Source: an uncultured Dokdonia sp.
GTDB lineage: Bacteria; Bacteroidota; Bacteroidia; Flavobacteriales; Flavobacteriaceae
Reading direction: 5' to 3'
Length of the DNA stretch: 64,000 bases
Assembly (NCBI GenBank): GCA_947503305.1
Contig: CANNDF010000002.1
Coordinates: 1 to 64,000 of the forward strand
The notes under the pieces are model-generated. The model had not been told where the DNA came from. It worked only from the letters and a program-made list of their open reading frames with translations, and ran no database searches. Of this stretch, positions 18,187-27,037 are shown one piece after another (the stretch's first letter is position 1; every line of letters begins with the position of its first letter). A program made the translations under genes and the position numbers.

Positions 18187-20934
18187 ATGGATAGATTTTC
18201 ATTTCTAAATGCCGCACATACAGCTTATTTTGCTGAGCTTTACGATCAATATTTACAGAACCCAGATAGCGTAGAACCTAGTTGGCGTGCTTTTTTCCAA
18301 GGTTTTGATTTTGGACTTGAGAGTAGTGAAGCTGTTTCACATGAAATTGGTGCTTCACCTGAAGCGATTCCAGAAAATGTTCGAAAAGAGTTTCAAGTAG
18401 TAAAACTTATTGATGGATATCGTACAAGAGGACATTTGTTTACAAAAACAAACCCAGTGCGTGAGCGCCGTAAATATGCTCCTACACTGGCTATAGAAAA
18501 TTTTGGACTTTCTCAAAATGATTTTGATACTGAGTTTGAAGCTGGTTCCATTTTAGGACTAGGTAAGAGAAGTTTACGTGATATTGTACGTCATCTGGAA
18601 GCTATTTATTGTGATGCGATAGGCGTAGAGTACATGTATATCCGTAACCCGGAAGAACGTGAATGGATTCAGAACTGGCTTAACAAAAATGATAATCACC
18701 CTACATATACCTCTGAGGAAAAGAAACACATTTTAGGAAAATTAAACGAAGCCCTTTCTTTTGAGAGCTTTCTACATTCTAAATATGTAGGGCAAAAACG
18801 ATTCTCTATTGAAGGAGTAGATGCCCTTATCCCAGGATTAGATACACTCATAGAACGAGGGGCCGAAAAAGGGATTCAACAGTTTGTTGTTGGAATGGCA
18901 CATCGTGGACGTTTAAATGTGCTGGCAAATATTTTTGGAAAATCTGCTGAAAATATTTTTTCAGAATTTGATAGTAAAGAATACGATGAAGAAGAATTAT
19001 TTGATGGAGATGTAAAATACCATATGGGTTGGACTAGTTTCCGCGAGACTAATGGCGGTAAAATGGTCCGTATGGACTTAGCGCCTAACCCTTCTCATCT
19101 GGAAACGGTTAATGCTGTCGTAGAAGGGATATCCAGAGCTAAAATAGACAATAAACTAGAAGGTGATGAGAAAGCTATTCTCCCTATACTTATCCATGGA
19201 GATGCTGCTGTAGCTGGACAAGGAGTTGTATACGAAGTAATCCAAATGGCTCAGTTAGATGGATATCGTACAGGAGGAACCATACATGTAGTAGCAAATA
19301 ACCAGGTAGGATTTACAACCAATTATCTTGATGCCCGTTCATCTACCTATTGTACAGATATAGGAAAAGTAACACTTTCTCCAGTACTTCATGTAAATGC
19401 AGATGATGCCGAAGCTGTATGTCATGCTTTTACATTTGCATTAGAATTTAGAATGGCATTTGGTCGTGATGTATTTATAGATGTACTTGGTTATCGTAAA
19501 TATGGACATAATGAGGGCGATGAACCTCGCTTTACACAGCCTTTATTATACAAAGCAATATCAAAACATAAGACTCCAAGAGATATCTATGCTGCGCGTT
19601 TAAAAAGTGAAGGCGTTATCGATGACGCTTATGTAAAAAAATTAGAGACTAGCTATAAAGGAGATCTGGAAGAAGATCTAGAGGCTTCTCGTAAAAAAGA
19701 GAAAACAGTCATTACAGAAATACTTGCCGATGATTGGGAGGCCTATGAACTTGGTGATCTTACGGATATTCTTTCTAAGGTAGATACTAGTTTTGATCAA
19801 AAGAAATTAGATGCCCTTGCAGATGGAATTACAAAATTACCAGAGGACAAAAAATTCATTCGTAAGATAGAGCGTATTATTGCAGATCGCAACAAACAAT
19901 ATACAGAAAGAAATGCATTGGATTGGGGAATGGGTGAATTATTGGCCTATGCCAGTTTAATGGAAGAAGGATATAATATACGTATCTCTGGACAAGATGT
20001 AGAACGAGGAACTTTCTCTCACCGACATGCGATAATTAAGACTGAAGATGATGTTGAAGAGGTAAACCTTCATAATACAATAGGTCTTAAAGGAAAGATG
20101 GACATCTATAATTCATTGCTTTCTGAGTATGGAGTTGTAGGTTTTGACTATGGATATGCTATGGCAGCTCCAGAAACTTTGACCATATGGGAGGCACAGT
20201 TTGGAGATTTTTCTAATGGCGCTCAGATTATGTTAGATCAGTACATATCTGCAGCAGAGTCAAAATGGAAAATTCAGAATGGTCTTGTCATGCTATTACC
20301 ACATGGATATGAAGCCCAAGGATCCGAACATTCCAGTGCACGTATGGAACGATACTTACAGTTATGCTCTCGGGATAATATGATCATGGCAGATGTAACG
20401 ACACCTGCAAACTTTTTTCACTTACTACGTAGACAGATGAAGTGGGGCTTTAGAAAACCATTGGTAGTATTTACACCCAAAAGTTTATTGCGTCATCCTA
20501 AAGTAATTTCTACGAAAGAAGAGTTGGCAACAGGAAGTTTTCAAGAGATTATAGATGATGCACAAGTAGATAAAAGTAAAGTAACATCAGTTGTATTTTG
20601 TACAGGTAAGTTTTATTACGATCTTTTAGAGCGTAGAGAACAGAATGGAAGAGATGATGTAGCTTTAGTTCGTATTGAGCAGTTATTTCCATTACCACAT
20701 GATCAAATTAAAGAAGTTATTGCAGGATACCCAAAAGCTACAGATTATGTATGGGCACAAGAAGAGCCTCGTAATATGGGAGCATGGGGCTATATGCTTA
20801 TGAATTTTGATCATGTAAAATTACGTATAGCATCACGACATGTATATAGTTCTCCTGCAGCAGGGAGTAGTACACGTTCCAAAGCAAGACATAAAAAAGT
20901 AATAGATAGCGTTTTTGAGGCGCCTCATAAATAG
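18187..20934 (+). CDS. sucA: 2-oxoglutarate dehydrogenase E1 component
   Basis: The 915-residue thiamine-diphosphate enzyme decarboxylates 2-oxoglutarate in the TCA cycle. It carries the E1o N-terminal segment (NAAHTAYFAELYDQYLQNPDSV), VVGMAHRGRLNVLANIFGK and the ThDP/Mg region GDAAVAGQGVVYE. YRKYGHNEGDEPRFTQP and the C-terminal HGYEAQGSEHSSARMERYLQL are also present. Length and motif order are normal. The E2 gene follows 60 bases downstream with one palindrome copy between them. E3 is not in the window, as is common. Confidence 0.95.
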   Translation: MDRFSFLNAAHTAYFAELYDQYLQNPDSVEPSWRAFFQGFDFGLESSEAVSHEIGASPEAIPENVRKEFQVVKLIDGYRTRGHLFTKTNPVRERRKYAPTLAIENFGLSQNDFDTEFEAGSILGLGKRSLRDIVRHLEAIYCDAIGVEYMYIRNPEEREWIQNWLNKNDNHPTYTSEEKKHILGKLNEALSFESFLHSKYVGQKRFSIEGVDALIPGLDTLIERGAEKGIQQFVVGMAHRGRLNVLANIFGKSAENIFSEFDSKEYDEEELFDGDVKYHMGWTSFRETNGGKMVRMDLAPNPSHLETVNAVVEGISRAKIDNKLEGDEKAILPILIHGDAAVAGQGVVYEVIQMAQLDGYRTGGTIHVVANNQVGFTTNYLDARSSTYCTDIGKVTLSPVLHVNADDAEAVCHAFTFALEFRMAFGRDVFIDVLGYRKYGHNEGDEPRFTQPLLYKAISKHKTPRDIYAARLKSEGVIDDAYVKKLETSYKGDLEEDLEASRKKEKTVITEILADDWEAYELGDLTDILSKVDTSFDQKKLDALADGITKLPEDKKFIRKIERIIADRNKQYTERNALDWGMGELLAYASLMEEGYNIRISGQDVERGTFSHRHAIIKTEDDVEEVNLHNTIGLKGKMDIYNSLLSEYGVVGFDYGYAMAAPETLTIWEAQFGDFSNGAQIMLDQYISAAESKWKIQNGLVMLLPHGYEAQGSEHSSARMERYLQLCSRDNMIMADVTTPANFFHLLRRQMKWGFRKPLVVFTPKSLLRHPKVISTKEELATGSFQEIIDDAQVDKSKVTSVVFCTGKFYYDLLERREQNGRDDVALVRIEQLFPLPHDQIKEVIAGYPKATDYVWAQEEPRNMGAWGYMLMNFDHVKLRIASRHVYSSPAAGSSTRSKARHKKVIDSVFEAPHK

Positions 20935-20959
20935 TTAAAGAATCCATTATAGTAATTAC

Positions 20960-20973
20960 GCTTTCGCGAAAGC
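20960..20973. repeat. perfect palindrome GCTTTCGCGAAAGC (copy 5, sucA-odhB gap)
   Basis: It sits between the sucA stop and the E2 ATG, within a presumed operon. In the mRNA it could fold as a short hairpin. Confidence 0.95.
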
Positions 20974-20994
20974 AAACACAATTAAAAAATCATT

Positions 20995-22203
20995 ATGGTT
21001 TTAGAAATGAAAGTCCCTTCTCCGGGAGAATCCATCACCGAAGTAGAAATTGCACAATGGCTCGTTGAAGACGGGGATTATGTAGAAAAAGATCAGGCTA
21101 TCGCCGAAGTAGATAGTGATAAGGCAACCCTTGAACTTCCTGCAGAAGCTAGTGGTGTTATTACACTAAAAGCAGAAGAAGGAGATGCTGTAGAAGTAGG
21201 CGCTGTTGTATGCTTGATTGATACCGCTGCCGAAGCTCCAGCTGGAGGCATAAAAGAAGAGGCTCCTGTTGAGAAAAAAGAAGAGGCTCCAGCACCCAAA
21301 GTAGAAGCTCCTGTAGCTAAAACGTATGCGTCTGGTACTCCCAGTCCTGCAGCAAAAAAGATCCTTGATGAAAAAGGAATAGATGCCAGTCAAGTATCTG
21401 GATCGGGACGTGATGGTCGTATTACAAAAGAAGATGCAGTCCAAGCAACCCCTTCTATGGGAACACCAGGACCTGGTGCCCGAGGAGAAAGCCGTACAAA
21501 ATTATCTATGTTACGACGTAAAGTAGCAGAACGTCTTGTAGAAGCAAAAAATACAACGGCTATGCTTACCACTTTTAATGAGGTAAACATGCAACCTATT
21601 TTTGATATTCGTAAAGAGTACAAAGAAGCGTTTAAAGCAAAACATGGCGTAAGTCTTGGGTTTATGTCTTTCTTCACACTTGCTGTGGTACGTGCTTTAG
21701 AATTATATCCTGCTGTCAATAGTATGATTGATGGAAAGGAGATGCTTACTTTCGACTATAAAGACATTTCGATTGCTGTGTCAGGTCCTAAAGGACTGAT
21801 GGTGCCTGTGATTCGAAATGCAGAAAACCTATCGTTTAGAGGGGTAGAAAGTGAAGTGAAGCGTCTGGCAATTCGCGCACGTGATGGTCAAATTACCGTG
21901 GATGAAATGACGGGAGGTACCTTTACCATTTCCAATGGAGGTGTTTTTGGATCGATGCTATCGACACCTATTATCAATCCTCCTCAATCCGGGATTTTAG
22001 GAATGCATAATATCGTAGAGCGTCCTATTGTAAAAGACGGTCAGATTATTATTGCACCGATCATGTTTGTAGCACTATCATACGACCACCGTATTATTGA
22101 TGGAAAAGAATCTGTAGGATTCTTAGTCGCTGTAAAAGAAGCCCTAGAAGATCCTATCAATCTATTGATGAATGGAGATATAAAGAAAGCGTTGGAAATG
22201 TAA
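20995..22203 (+). CDS. odhB: 2-oxoglutarate dehydrogenase E2 (dihydrolipoyl succinyltransferase)
   Basis: The 402-residue protein has an N-terminal lipoyl domain with the lipoylated lysine in VDSDKATLELPAE and an Ala/Pro/Lys/Glu linker (~80-110). A peripheral-subunit-binding domain (SPAAKKILDEKGIDASQVSG) and a catalytic acyltransferase domain ending in SYDHRIIDGKESVGFLV follow. It transfers the succinyl group to CoA using E1o from the gene just upstream. The gene ends in a clear terminator. Confidence 0.95.
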   Translation: MVLEMKVPSPGESITEVEIAQWLVEDGDYVEKDQAIAEVDSDKATLELPAEASGVITLKAEEGDAVEVGAVVCLIDTAAEAPAGGIKEEAPVEKKEEAPAPKVEAPVAKTYASGTPSPAAKKILDEKGIDASQVSGSGRDGRITKEDAVQATPSMGTPGPGARGESRTKLSMLRRKVAERLVEAKNTTAMLTTFNEVNMQPIFDIRKEYKEAFKAKHGVSLGFMSFFTLAVVRALELYPAVNSMIDGKEMLTFDYKDISIAVSGPKGLMVPVIRNAENLSFRGVESEVKRLAIRARDGQITVDEMTGGTFTISNGGVFGSMLSTPIINPPQSGILGMHNIVERPIVKDGQIIIAPIMFVALSYDHRIIDGKESVGFLVAVKEALEDPINLLMNGDIKKALEM

Positions 22204-22230
22204 ATGGATAGAATATCATTACCATACAAA

Positions 22231-22260
22231 AAAGACCGAACATCATTGTTCGGTTTTTTT
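22231..22260 (+). terminator. terminator of sucA-odhB
   Basis: ACCGAACA-tcat-TGTTCGGT followed by a seven-base T-run, about 30 bases after the E2 stop. Confidence 0.85.
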
Positions 22261-22337
22261 GCAAATGACTTCAAGACCCCCAACCCATAAGTCATTCTAA
22301 AGGATACATGTGTAAATACAAATAAACTTAGTTCTGG

Positions 22338-22415
22338 TTATTGTCGTAGTATCTTTTTGAGGATTGTATTTTCCTGAGAATAACTCACAAAGAATAATAG
22401 CGTGATAATTTTCAT
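22338..22415 (-). other. possible 25-codon ORF or signal-peptide remnant
   Basis: In the 260-base gap behind odhB the minus strand reads MKIITLLFFVSYSQENTILK, then five more residues and a stop. The hydrophobic start and SYSQEN end resemble a flavobacterial signal peptide and cleavage site. It may be the 5' scar of a lost secreted-protein gene or a chance ORF. Nothing else is recognisable in this gap. Confidence 0.25.
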
Positions 22416-22465
22416 TAGGAGCGACTCTTGTATTGATATACGTGATGTACAAGATACATTATACT

Positions 22466-22906
22466 TTATTTTTTAAGATATAAGCAAGTATACTGATAAT
22501 CAATGATTCCTTTTCCTAGGTTGAGAATATCTGCTCCTAAAATCCCATGAACGGGGGTTGCGTTATGATTTTCTAAGGCTGTATTTACATGAGAAAGATC
22601 AAAGAGGACGAGATTGATGTCTTGTCGTTTCCAAGTACCTATTTTAATCGTATTTTCTTTAGAAATTTCGGTACGCATATCAGTAGCACCAGCACCTGCA
22701 GCTAAGACTTCACTTTCTTCACTGATCAATTTAAAATGAGTTGCAGACTCAAAATCGATACAAGAACTAGATGCTCCTGTATCCAGAATAAAAGATCCTT
22801 CGACACCATTTATTTTGGCAGTAATTTCAAGATGATGTGTGAGTGTTGGAAATAATCGAGTGCGTGTATACCCTTTTTCTAATAGAAACTCACGTAGTGA
22901 TGCCAT
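22466..22906 (-). CDS. retropepsin-like aspartic protease family protein
   Basis: I prefer the ATG giving MASLREFLLEKGYTRTRLF (146 residues). The track ORF begins at a TTG and would translate the chromosomal palindrome as AFAKA. The core shows the single aspartic-protease motif SFILDTGASSSCIDF and the later GILGADILNLG, as in retropepsin-like/clan AA single-domain proteases, which act as dimers. No signal peptide is evident with this start. The role is unknown. It is divergent from tatD, with about 100 bases between the starts. Confidence 0.75.
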   Translation of the reverse strand: MASLREFLLEKGYTRTRLFPTLTHHLEITAKINGVEGSFILDTGASSSCIDFESATHFKLISEESEVLAAGAGATDMRTEISKENTIKIGTWKRQDINLVLFDLSHVNTALENHNATPVHGILGADILNLGKGIIDYQYTCLYLKK

Positions 22907-22964
22907 ATTTTTTACATAATTAAGAGGTGTCAAAAATACTATAAATGGATGAGAGAATATATAC

Positions 22965-22978
22965 GCTTTCGCGAAAGC
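22965..22978. repeat. perfect palindrome GCTTTCGCGAAAGC (copy 6)
   Basis: It lies in the divergent gap between the retropepsin-like gene and tatD, about 18 bases upstream of the tatD -7 box. Confidence 0.95.
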
Positions 22979-22995
22979 ATACAAAGATCATTTAC

Positions 22996-23003
22996 TATTT
23001 TTG
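22996..23003 (+). promoter_or_regulatory. putative -7 promoter box for tatD
   Basis: TATTTTTG ends only 4 bases before the tatD ATG (23008), which would place transcription start at or next to the start codon, giving a leaderless mRNA. Confidence 0.6.
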
Positions 23004-23007
23004 CGCC

Positions 23008-23784
23008 ATGTTTACAGATACACATACACATTTATATAGTGAAGCCTTTGATGAAGATCAAGCAGTAATGATACAACGGGCAATAGACGCCGGTGTATCT
23101 CGATTTTTTATTCCAGCCATAGATTCTGAATATACAGAGCGTATGTATGCACTCGAACGTAAATATCCAGAACAGGTATTTCTTATGATGGGTTTACATC
23201 CTACACATGTTAAAGAAAATTATAAAGATGAGTTAGCACATGTAGAAACTCAGTTTGCCTCTCGTTCTTTTTATGCAGTAGGTGAAATAGGAATTGATTT
23301 ATATTGGGATAGAACCACATTAGAGATACAACAAGATGCTTTTAGAAGGCAAATTCAACTGGCAAAAAAATATAAGCTACCTATTGTTATTCATTGTAGA
23401 GAAGCATTTGATGAAGTTTTTGAAGTCTTAGAAAGTGAGAAAAGTGAGGATCTTTTTGGAATTTTTCATTGCTTTACAGGAACAAAAGAGCATGCATTAA
23501 AAGCTATAGGGCATAACATGAAGCTTGGTATAGGAGGTGTAGTGACATTTAAGAATGGAAAAATAGATCAATTTTTATCAGAAATATCGTTAGAACATAT
23601 TGTCCTTGAAACCGATGCTCCCTATTTGAGCCCCGTACCTTTTCGAGGAAAACGTAACGAAAGTAGTTATGTAAAGTTGGTTGCAGAAAAGCTGGCTCAT
23701 ATATATCAATTACCTGTTGAAGAAATTGCTTTAATAACCTCACAAAATGCAGATACAATATTCCTTAATAAAAAGAAAATCTAA
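23008..23784 (+). CDS. tatD: TatD family metal-dependent hydrolase (DNase)
   Basis: The start chosen is the ATG giving MFTDTHTHLYSEAF (258 residues), because all TatD proteins begin just before the DTHTH metal motif; the track start lies upstream of the promoter box. Other metal and catalytic motifs are GLHPTH, AVGEIGIDLYWD, LPIVIHCREAFDE, GIFHCFTGT and LETDAPYLSPVPFRG. The enzyme is a cytosolic 3'-5' nuclease-type hydrolase linked to DNA repair and turnover. The acyltransferase gene follows after 71 bases. Confidence 0.93.
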   Translation: MFTDTHTHLYSEAFDEDQAVMIQRAIDAGVSRFFIPAIDSEYTERMYALERKYPEQVFLMMGLHPTHVKENYKDELAHVETQFASRSFYAVGEIGIDLYWDRTTLEIQQDAFRRQIQLAKKYKLPIVIHCREAFDEVFEVLESEKSEDLFGIFHCFTGTKEHALKAIGHNMKLGIGGVVTFKNGKIDQFLSEISLEHIVLETDAPYLSPVPFRGKRNESSYVKLVAEKLAHIYQLPVEEIALITSQNADTIFLNKKKI

Positions 23785-23855
23785 ACTTCATTAGAGAAGT
23801 GTAGTTATGGGAAAATTATTTCGTTCTTTTGTGACAAATTATCTAAGGTATTTAC

Positions 23856-24974
23856 GTGGAATTATTTGACCGCATTAGACCATATCATGATTCTGAAGTG
23901 AATCACGCTTTAAAAGAAGCCATAAAACATCCTATGTTCAAGGTGTTGATGCAGTTTACTTTTCCGGAGGCGTCATTGAACGATATCAATACTATCTTAA
24001 AAGAATGCCACTCTATACGTGATTTTCAGACAAACGTAATTTATAAATCTGTTCAGAATTTACTTGCCAAAAGTTCTGAAGGATTTACAACTTCTGGATT
24101 TAAAAATTTAAACCCTAATACCCCATATCTATATATATCTAATCATAGAGATATAGTATTAGACACATCATTGCTCAATGTAGGGCTTATTGATAACGGT
24201 TTAATAACAACAGCTTCTGCTATAGGAGATAATCTAGTTCAGAAAGATTTTTTGATGGCACTTTCTCGATTGAACCGCAACTTTCTAGTCCTTAGAGATC
24301 AATCCCCGAGAGAATTATTAAAAAGTTCTAAAACCCTTTCTGAGTATATAAAACTTCTACTTTCTAAAAACAGATCAGTCTGGATGGCGCAACGAGAAGG
24401 GCGTACTAAAGATGGAATGGATAAAACGCAACAAGGGGTTCTTAAAATGATTACCATGGCAAAAGGGGAATCATCATTAGTAGATTATATAAAAGGGTTG
24501 CATATAGTTCCAGTAGCTATATCGTATGAATATGACCCTACAGATATTCTGAAAGTTCCAGAAATAGTAGCAAAACAAGGTAATATGCCTTATGTAAAGA
24601 CAAGTAATGAAGACTTTAATAGTATTCTTAAAGGAGCACTAGGTTTTAAAAAGCGTATTCATATAGAAGCAGCTCCACTAGACCCTATGGTCTATGATCA
24701 CATAGGAGAGCAGCAAAGTGATAACGAGAAGTTGCAGCAGTTAGCTTTAGAAATAGACAAAAAAATCTATAGCCACTATAAATTATGGCCTTCTAACTAT
24801 ATCGCATATGATTTATACCATAAAACAAATATGTATAAGGAGTTTTATGATGAAAAAGAATTGCGTCATTTTGAACGTCGTTTAGAACGTCGGGTAAATA
24901 AAGGAAATCAATTAGAAGTAGATAGTTTTTTATTAATGTATGCAAATCCTGTAATAAATGTAAAAGACAGATGA
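23856..24974 (+). CDS. 1-acyl-sn-glycerol-3-phosphate acyltransferase-like protein
   Basis: The 372-residue protein starts at GTG (MELFDRIRPYHDSEVN); no in-frame ATG lies nearby. The PlsC-type catalytic signature is YLYISNHRDIVLD, followed by the acceptor-binding block VWMAQREGRTKDGMDKT and a VPVAISYEYDP segment. This supports a phospholipid acyltransferase, possibly of a divergent Bacteroidota group, since it is longer than PlsC and lacks an obvious membrane helix. Its stop overlaps the asparaginase start by ATGA, so the two are coupled. Confidence 0.78.
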   Translation: MELFDRIRPYHDSEVNHALKEAIKHPMFKVLMQFTFPEASLNDINTILKECHSIRDFQTNVIYKSVQNLLAKSSEGFTTSGFKNLNPNTPYLYISNHRDIVLDTSLLNVGLIDNGLITTASAIGDNLVQKDFLMALSRLNRNFLVLRDQSPRELLKSSKTLSEYIKLLLSKNRSVWMAQREGRTKDGMDKTQQGVLKMITMAKGESSLVDYIKGLHIVPVAISYEYDPTDILKVPEIVAKQGNMPYVKTSNEDFNSILKGALGFKKRIHIEAAPLDPMVYDHIGEQQSDNEKLQQLALEIDKKIYSHYKLWPSNYIAYDLYHKTNMYKEFYDEKELRHFERRLERRVNKGNQLEVDSFLLMYANPVINVKDR

Positions 24975-25996
24975 GTTCAAAACCAAATATCTTATTGATA
25001 TATACTGGAGGTACCATAGGTATGATTAAAGATTATGAAACAGGAGCACTTAAAGCTTTTGACTTTGATCAATTATTACAAAACATTCCTGAGCTCAGAT
25101 TATTAGATTGTGATATTACAACGTCTTCTTTTAAAAATCCAATAGATTCCTCAAATATGAATCTTTCTTATTGGGCAGAACTTTGTGATATTATAGAAAC
25201 AAATTATGAAGCTTATCAAGGGTTTGTAATACTCCACGGGAGTGATACAATGAGCTATACAGCATCGGCTATTAGTTTTATGCTTGAGAATCTTGGGAAG
25301 CCTGTTATTTTTACAGGCTCTCAACTACCGATAGGAGATTTACGTACAGATGCAAAGGAAAATTTAATTACTGCCGTTCAGATTGCCGCATTATGTAGGC
25401 GTAGTAGGCCTATGGTTCAAGAAGTATGTTTGTATTTTGAATATAAATTGTATAGAGCAAACAGAACGACAAAAGTTAGTGCAGAACAATTTGAAGCTTT
25501 TGATTCTCCTAATTATCCAGATTTAATAACATCAGGAGTTCATCTTACAGTTAATGAAGAAGCACTATTAAGACCTGGGCGTAAAGTATTTAAGGTTCAT
25601 AAAAATATGGTCACTGATATTTTACTACTTAAAATATATCCAGGTATTACAGAAGATATGGTTCGTGCTATGCTTTCGATAGATATAGTACGAGGAGTGA
25701 TTATAGAAACCTATGGAGCTGGGAATACAACTACCGAAACTTGGTTTATTGATATATTGCGAAACGTTATAAAACAAGGTATACCTGTTGTTAATGTATC
25801 ACAATGTATAGGAGGTAGTGTTCAAATGGGAAACTATGAAACAAGTGTAGAGTTAAAAAAGATAGGAGTAATTAGTGGTAAAGATATTACCCTTGAAGCA
25901 GCAATAGCAAAAATGATGTACTTACTAGGACAACAGCTAGGACCTAAAGTATTTAAATCTATTTATGAGACATCTCTCCGAGGTGAGCTTACTTAA
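24971..25996 (+). CDS. ansA: type I L-asparaginase
   Basis: The 341-residue enzyme hydrolyses L-asparagine to aspartate and ammonia. Both catalytic Thr motifs are present: LLIYTGGTIGM at the N-terminus and FVILHGSDTMSYTASA near residue 90. TGSQLPIGDLRTDAKENL and IETYGAGNTTTE follow. There is no signal peptide, so it is the cytosolic type I form. It overlaps the acyltransferase stop by 4 bases and is followed by a hairpin terminator. Confidence 0.93.
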   Translation: MSSKPNILLIYTGGTIGMIKDYETGALKAFDFDQLLQNIPELRLLDCDITTSSFKNPIDSSNMNLSYWAELCDIIETNYEAYQGFVILHGSDTMSYTASAISFMLENLGKPVIFTGSQLPIGDLRTDAKENLITAVQIAALCRRSRPMVQEVCLYFEYKLYRANRTTKVSAEQFEAFDSPNYPDLITSGVHLTVNEEALLRPGRKVFKVHKNMVTDILLLKIYPGITEDMVRAMLSIDIVRGVIIETYGAGNTTTETWFIDILRNVIKQGIPVVNVSQCIGGSVQMGNYETSVELKKIGVISGKDITLEAAIAKMMYLLGQQLGPKVFKSIYETSLRGELT

Positions 25997-26002
25997 ATAT
26001 AC

Positions 26003-26035
26003 AAAGGAGCCCTTTTATACTAAAAGGACTCCTTT
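26003..26035. terminator. terminator after ansA
   Basis: AAAGGAG-cccttttatactaaaagga-CTCCTTT with an inner CCTTTT/AAAAGG pairing forms a long hairpin just past the asparaginase stop. Confidence 0.65.
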
Positions 26036-26081
26036 CTCCAAAAATTAAACGATCAATCTCTAACTTGTAAAAGGGAGATAC

Positions 26082-26475
26082 TTATCTCACTAAAAACTTC
26101 TTTACAATTACATTTGTATCTGAGTTGATCTTAATAAAATACATCCCCTTCGCTAGCTTGTTGATATCAATTGTTTTTGAGTTATTAAACTCTCTTAGAT
26201 TTAAAGACATTAATATTTTTCCATTAACATCAGTGATCACAGCTTATTCTGACGTATTTGATCCTAGACACGAAAGTGTTACCTGATCTGTTGCTGGGTT
26301 AGGGTATAGGGTTATGCTTTCGCTAAAGCTTTCTTCTCCTGAGGAATTAGAACTCATACTAGAGCAGGTGATCCAGCTTTTCTCTCTAGGAATTACTCCT
26401 AATGTTTCGTTTCGAGTCTTTTTTTAATGCTATCCTATCTGAAGAATACTTAATGATAGGTATTAAAAATGTTTG
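26082..26475 (-). pseudogene. remnant of a secreted protein with T9SS type A sorting domain
   Basis: No intact ORF covers this stretch, but the minus strand conceptually reads ETLGVIPREKSW, then SITLYPNPATDQVTLS. A TAA stop (26244-26246) follows, then AVITDVNGKILMSLNL, DINKLAKGMYFIKI and VIVKKFLVR before the final stop. This is an unmistakable T9SS type A C-terminal domain (YPNPA, GxY, VKKFLV). Upstream, the coding frame seems to jump at a seven-base homopolymer (26419-26425), giving PIIKYSSDRIALKK in another frame. Everything further 5' is lost, so the gene is a truncated, decayed T9SS cargo. Confidence 0.82.
26316..26329. repeat. near copy of the palindrome (1 mismatch) in the pseudogene
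   Basis: gctttcgctaaagc differs by one base from GCTTTCGCGAAAGC. It could be an old copy decaying together with its host gene. Confidence 0.5.
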
Positions 26476-26654
26476 CTAGTTTGCTGTGGTCAAAAGAAAT
26501 AACTAATTAATTATAGCGCGTTTTTTAGACAAATAAAAAGCTAAGTTTTTGGCATTTCTCTATTTTTTTAAATTTTAGGAAATGTTTATTTTTTTATTCC
26601 TAACTATTTTGGTTCTTTTGTCGAAGTCTATGATTTCGATTATTGATAAAATAG

Positions 26655-26742
26655 AGAGAGGTGGCCGAGTGGTCGAAGGCGCACGCCTGGAAAGTGTGTA
26701 TACGCCAAAAGCGTATCGAGGGTTCGAATCCCTTCCTCTCTG
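26655..26742 (+). tRNA. tRNA-Ser (anticodon GGA)
   Basis: The class II cloverleaf is complete: acceptor agagagg/cctctct, D-arm ggccgagtggtcgaaggc and anticodon stem CACGC/GTGTG around CTGGAAA. A long variable arm (tatacgccaaaagcgtat) and a T-arm GGTTCGAATC complete it. Discriminator is G; CCA is not encoded. It reads UCC and UCU codons. Confidence 0.95.
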
Positions 26743-26764
26743 CAATTATAACTTACTATAAAAT

Positions 26765-26786
26765 AAATAAAACACATGTTTTATTT
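26765..26786 (+). terminator. AT-rich hairpin behind tRNA-Ser
   Basis: AAATAAAAC-acat-GTTTTATTT is a perfect 9-bp stem 22 bases after the tRNA and is probably its transcription end. The rest of the gap up to 27037 shows no further feature I can support; the exbB promoter must lie there. Confidence 0.4.
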
Positions 26787-27037
26787 ACAGAGAAGTAAGA
26801 AAAAGGCGCGTGTAATACTCAGGTGTTGCTATATGTTAATAGAGTAATACTGCGTTTATTATATAAAAAATGTGAATGATGTTTGAATTATTACAGTATT
26901 CGCAACAAAATAATAAAGATGCCTTTGATTTTCTATGAACTAGAAAACCTTGGTATTCTGTTTGGCAATTTTTAAGAATTAATCTAATTAATTACTATAT
27001 TTAACCCTTTACTAATTTAAATTTAAGATCAAGAGCA

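Noticed and set aside
21093-21719. Three ORFs (68-109 codons) antisense to odhB
   Set aside because: They mirror the Ala/Pro/Glu linker and conserved E2 core; the sense protein explains the sequence.
22907-22984. N-terminal extension of the retropepsin-like ORF containing AFAKA
   Set aside because: The extension starts at TTG, reads through the palindrome and is not part of the protease fold; the ATG at 22906 is more plausible, so palindrome copy 6 is scored as intergenic.
23807-23869. 20-codon ORF MGKLFRSFVTNYLRYLRGII overlapping the acyltransferase start
   Set aside because: It overlaps the acyltransferase in another frame and could be a leader peptide, but nothing else supports it.
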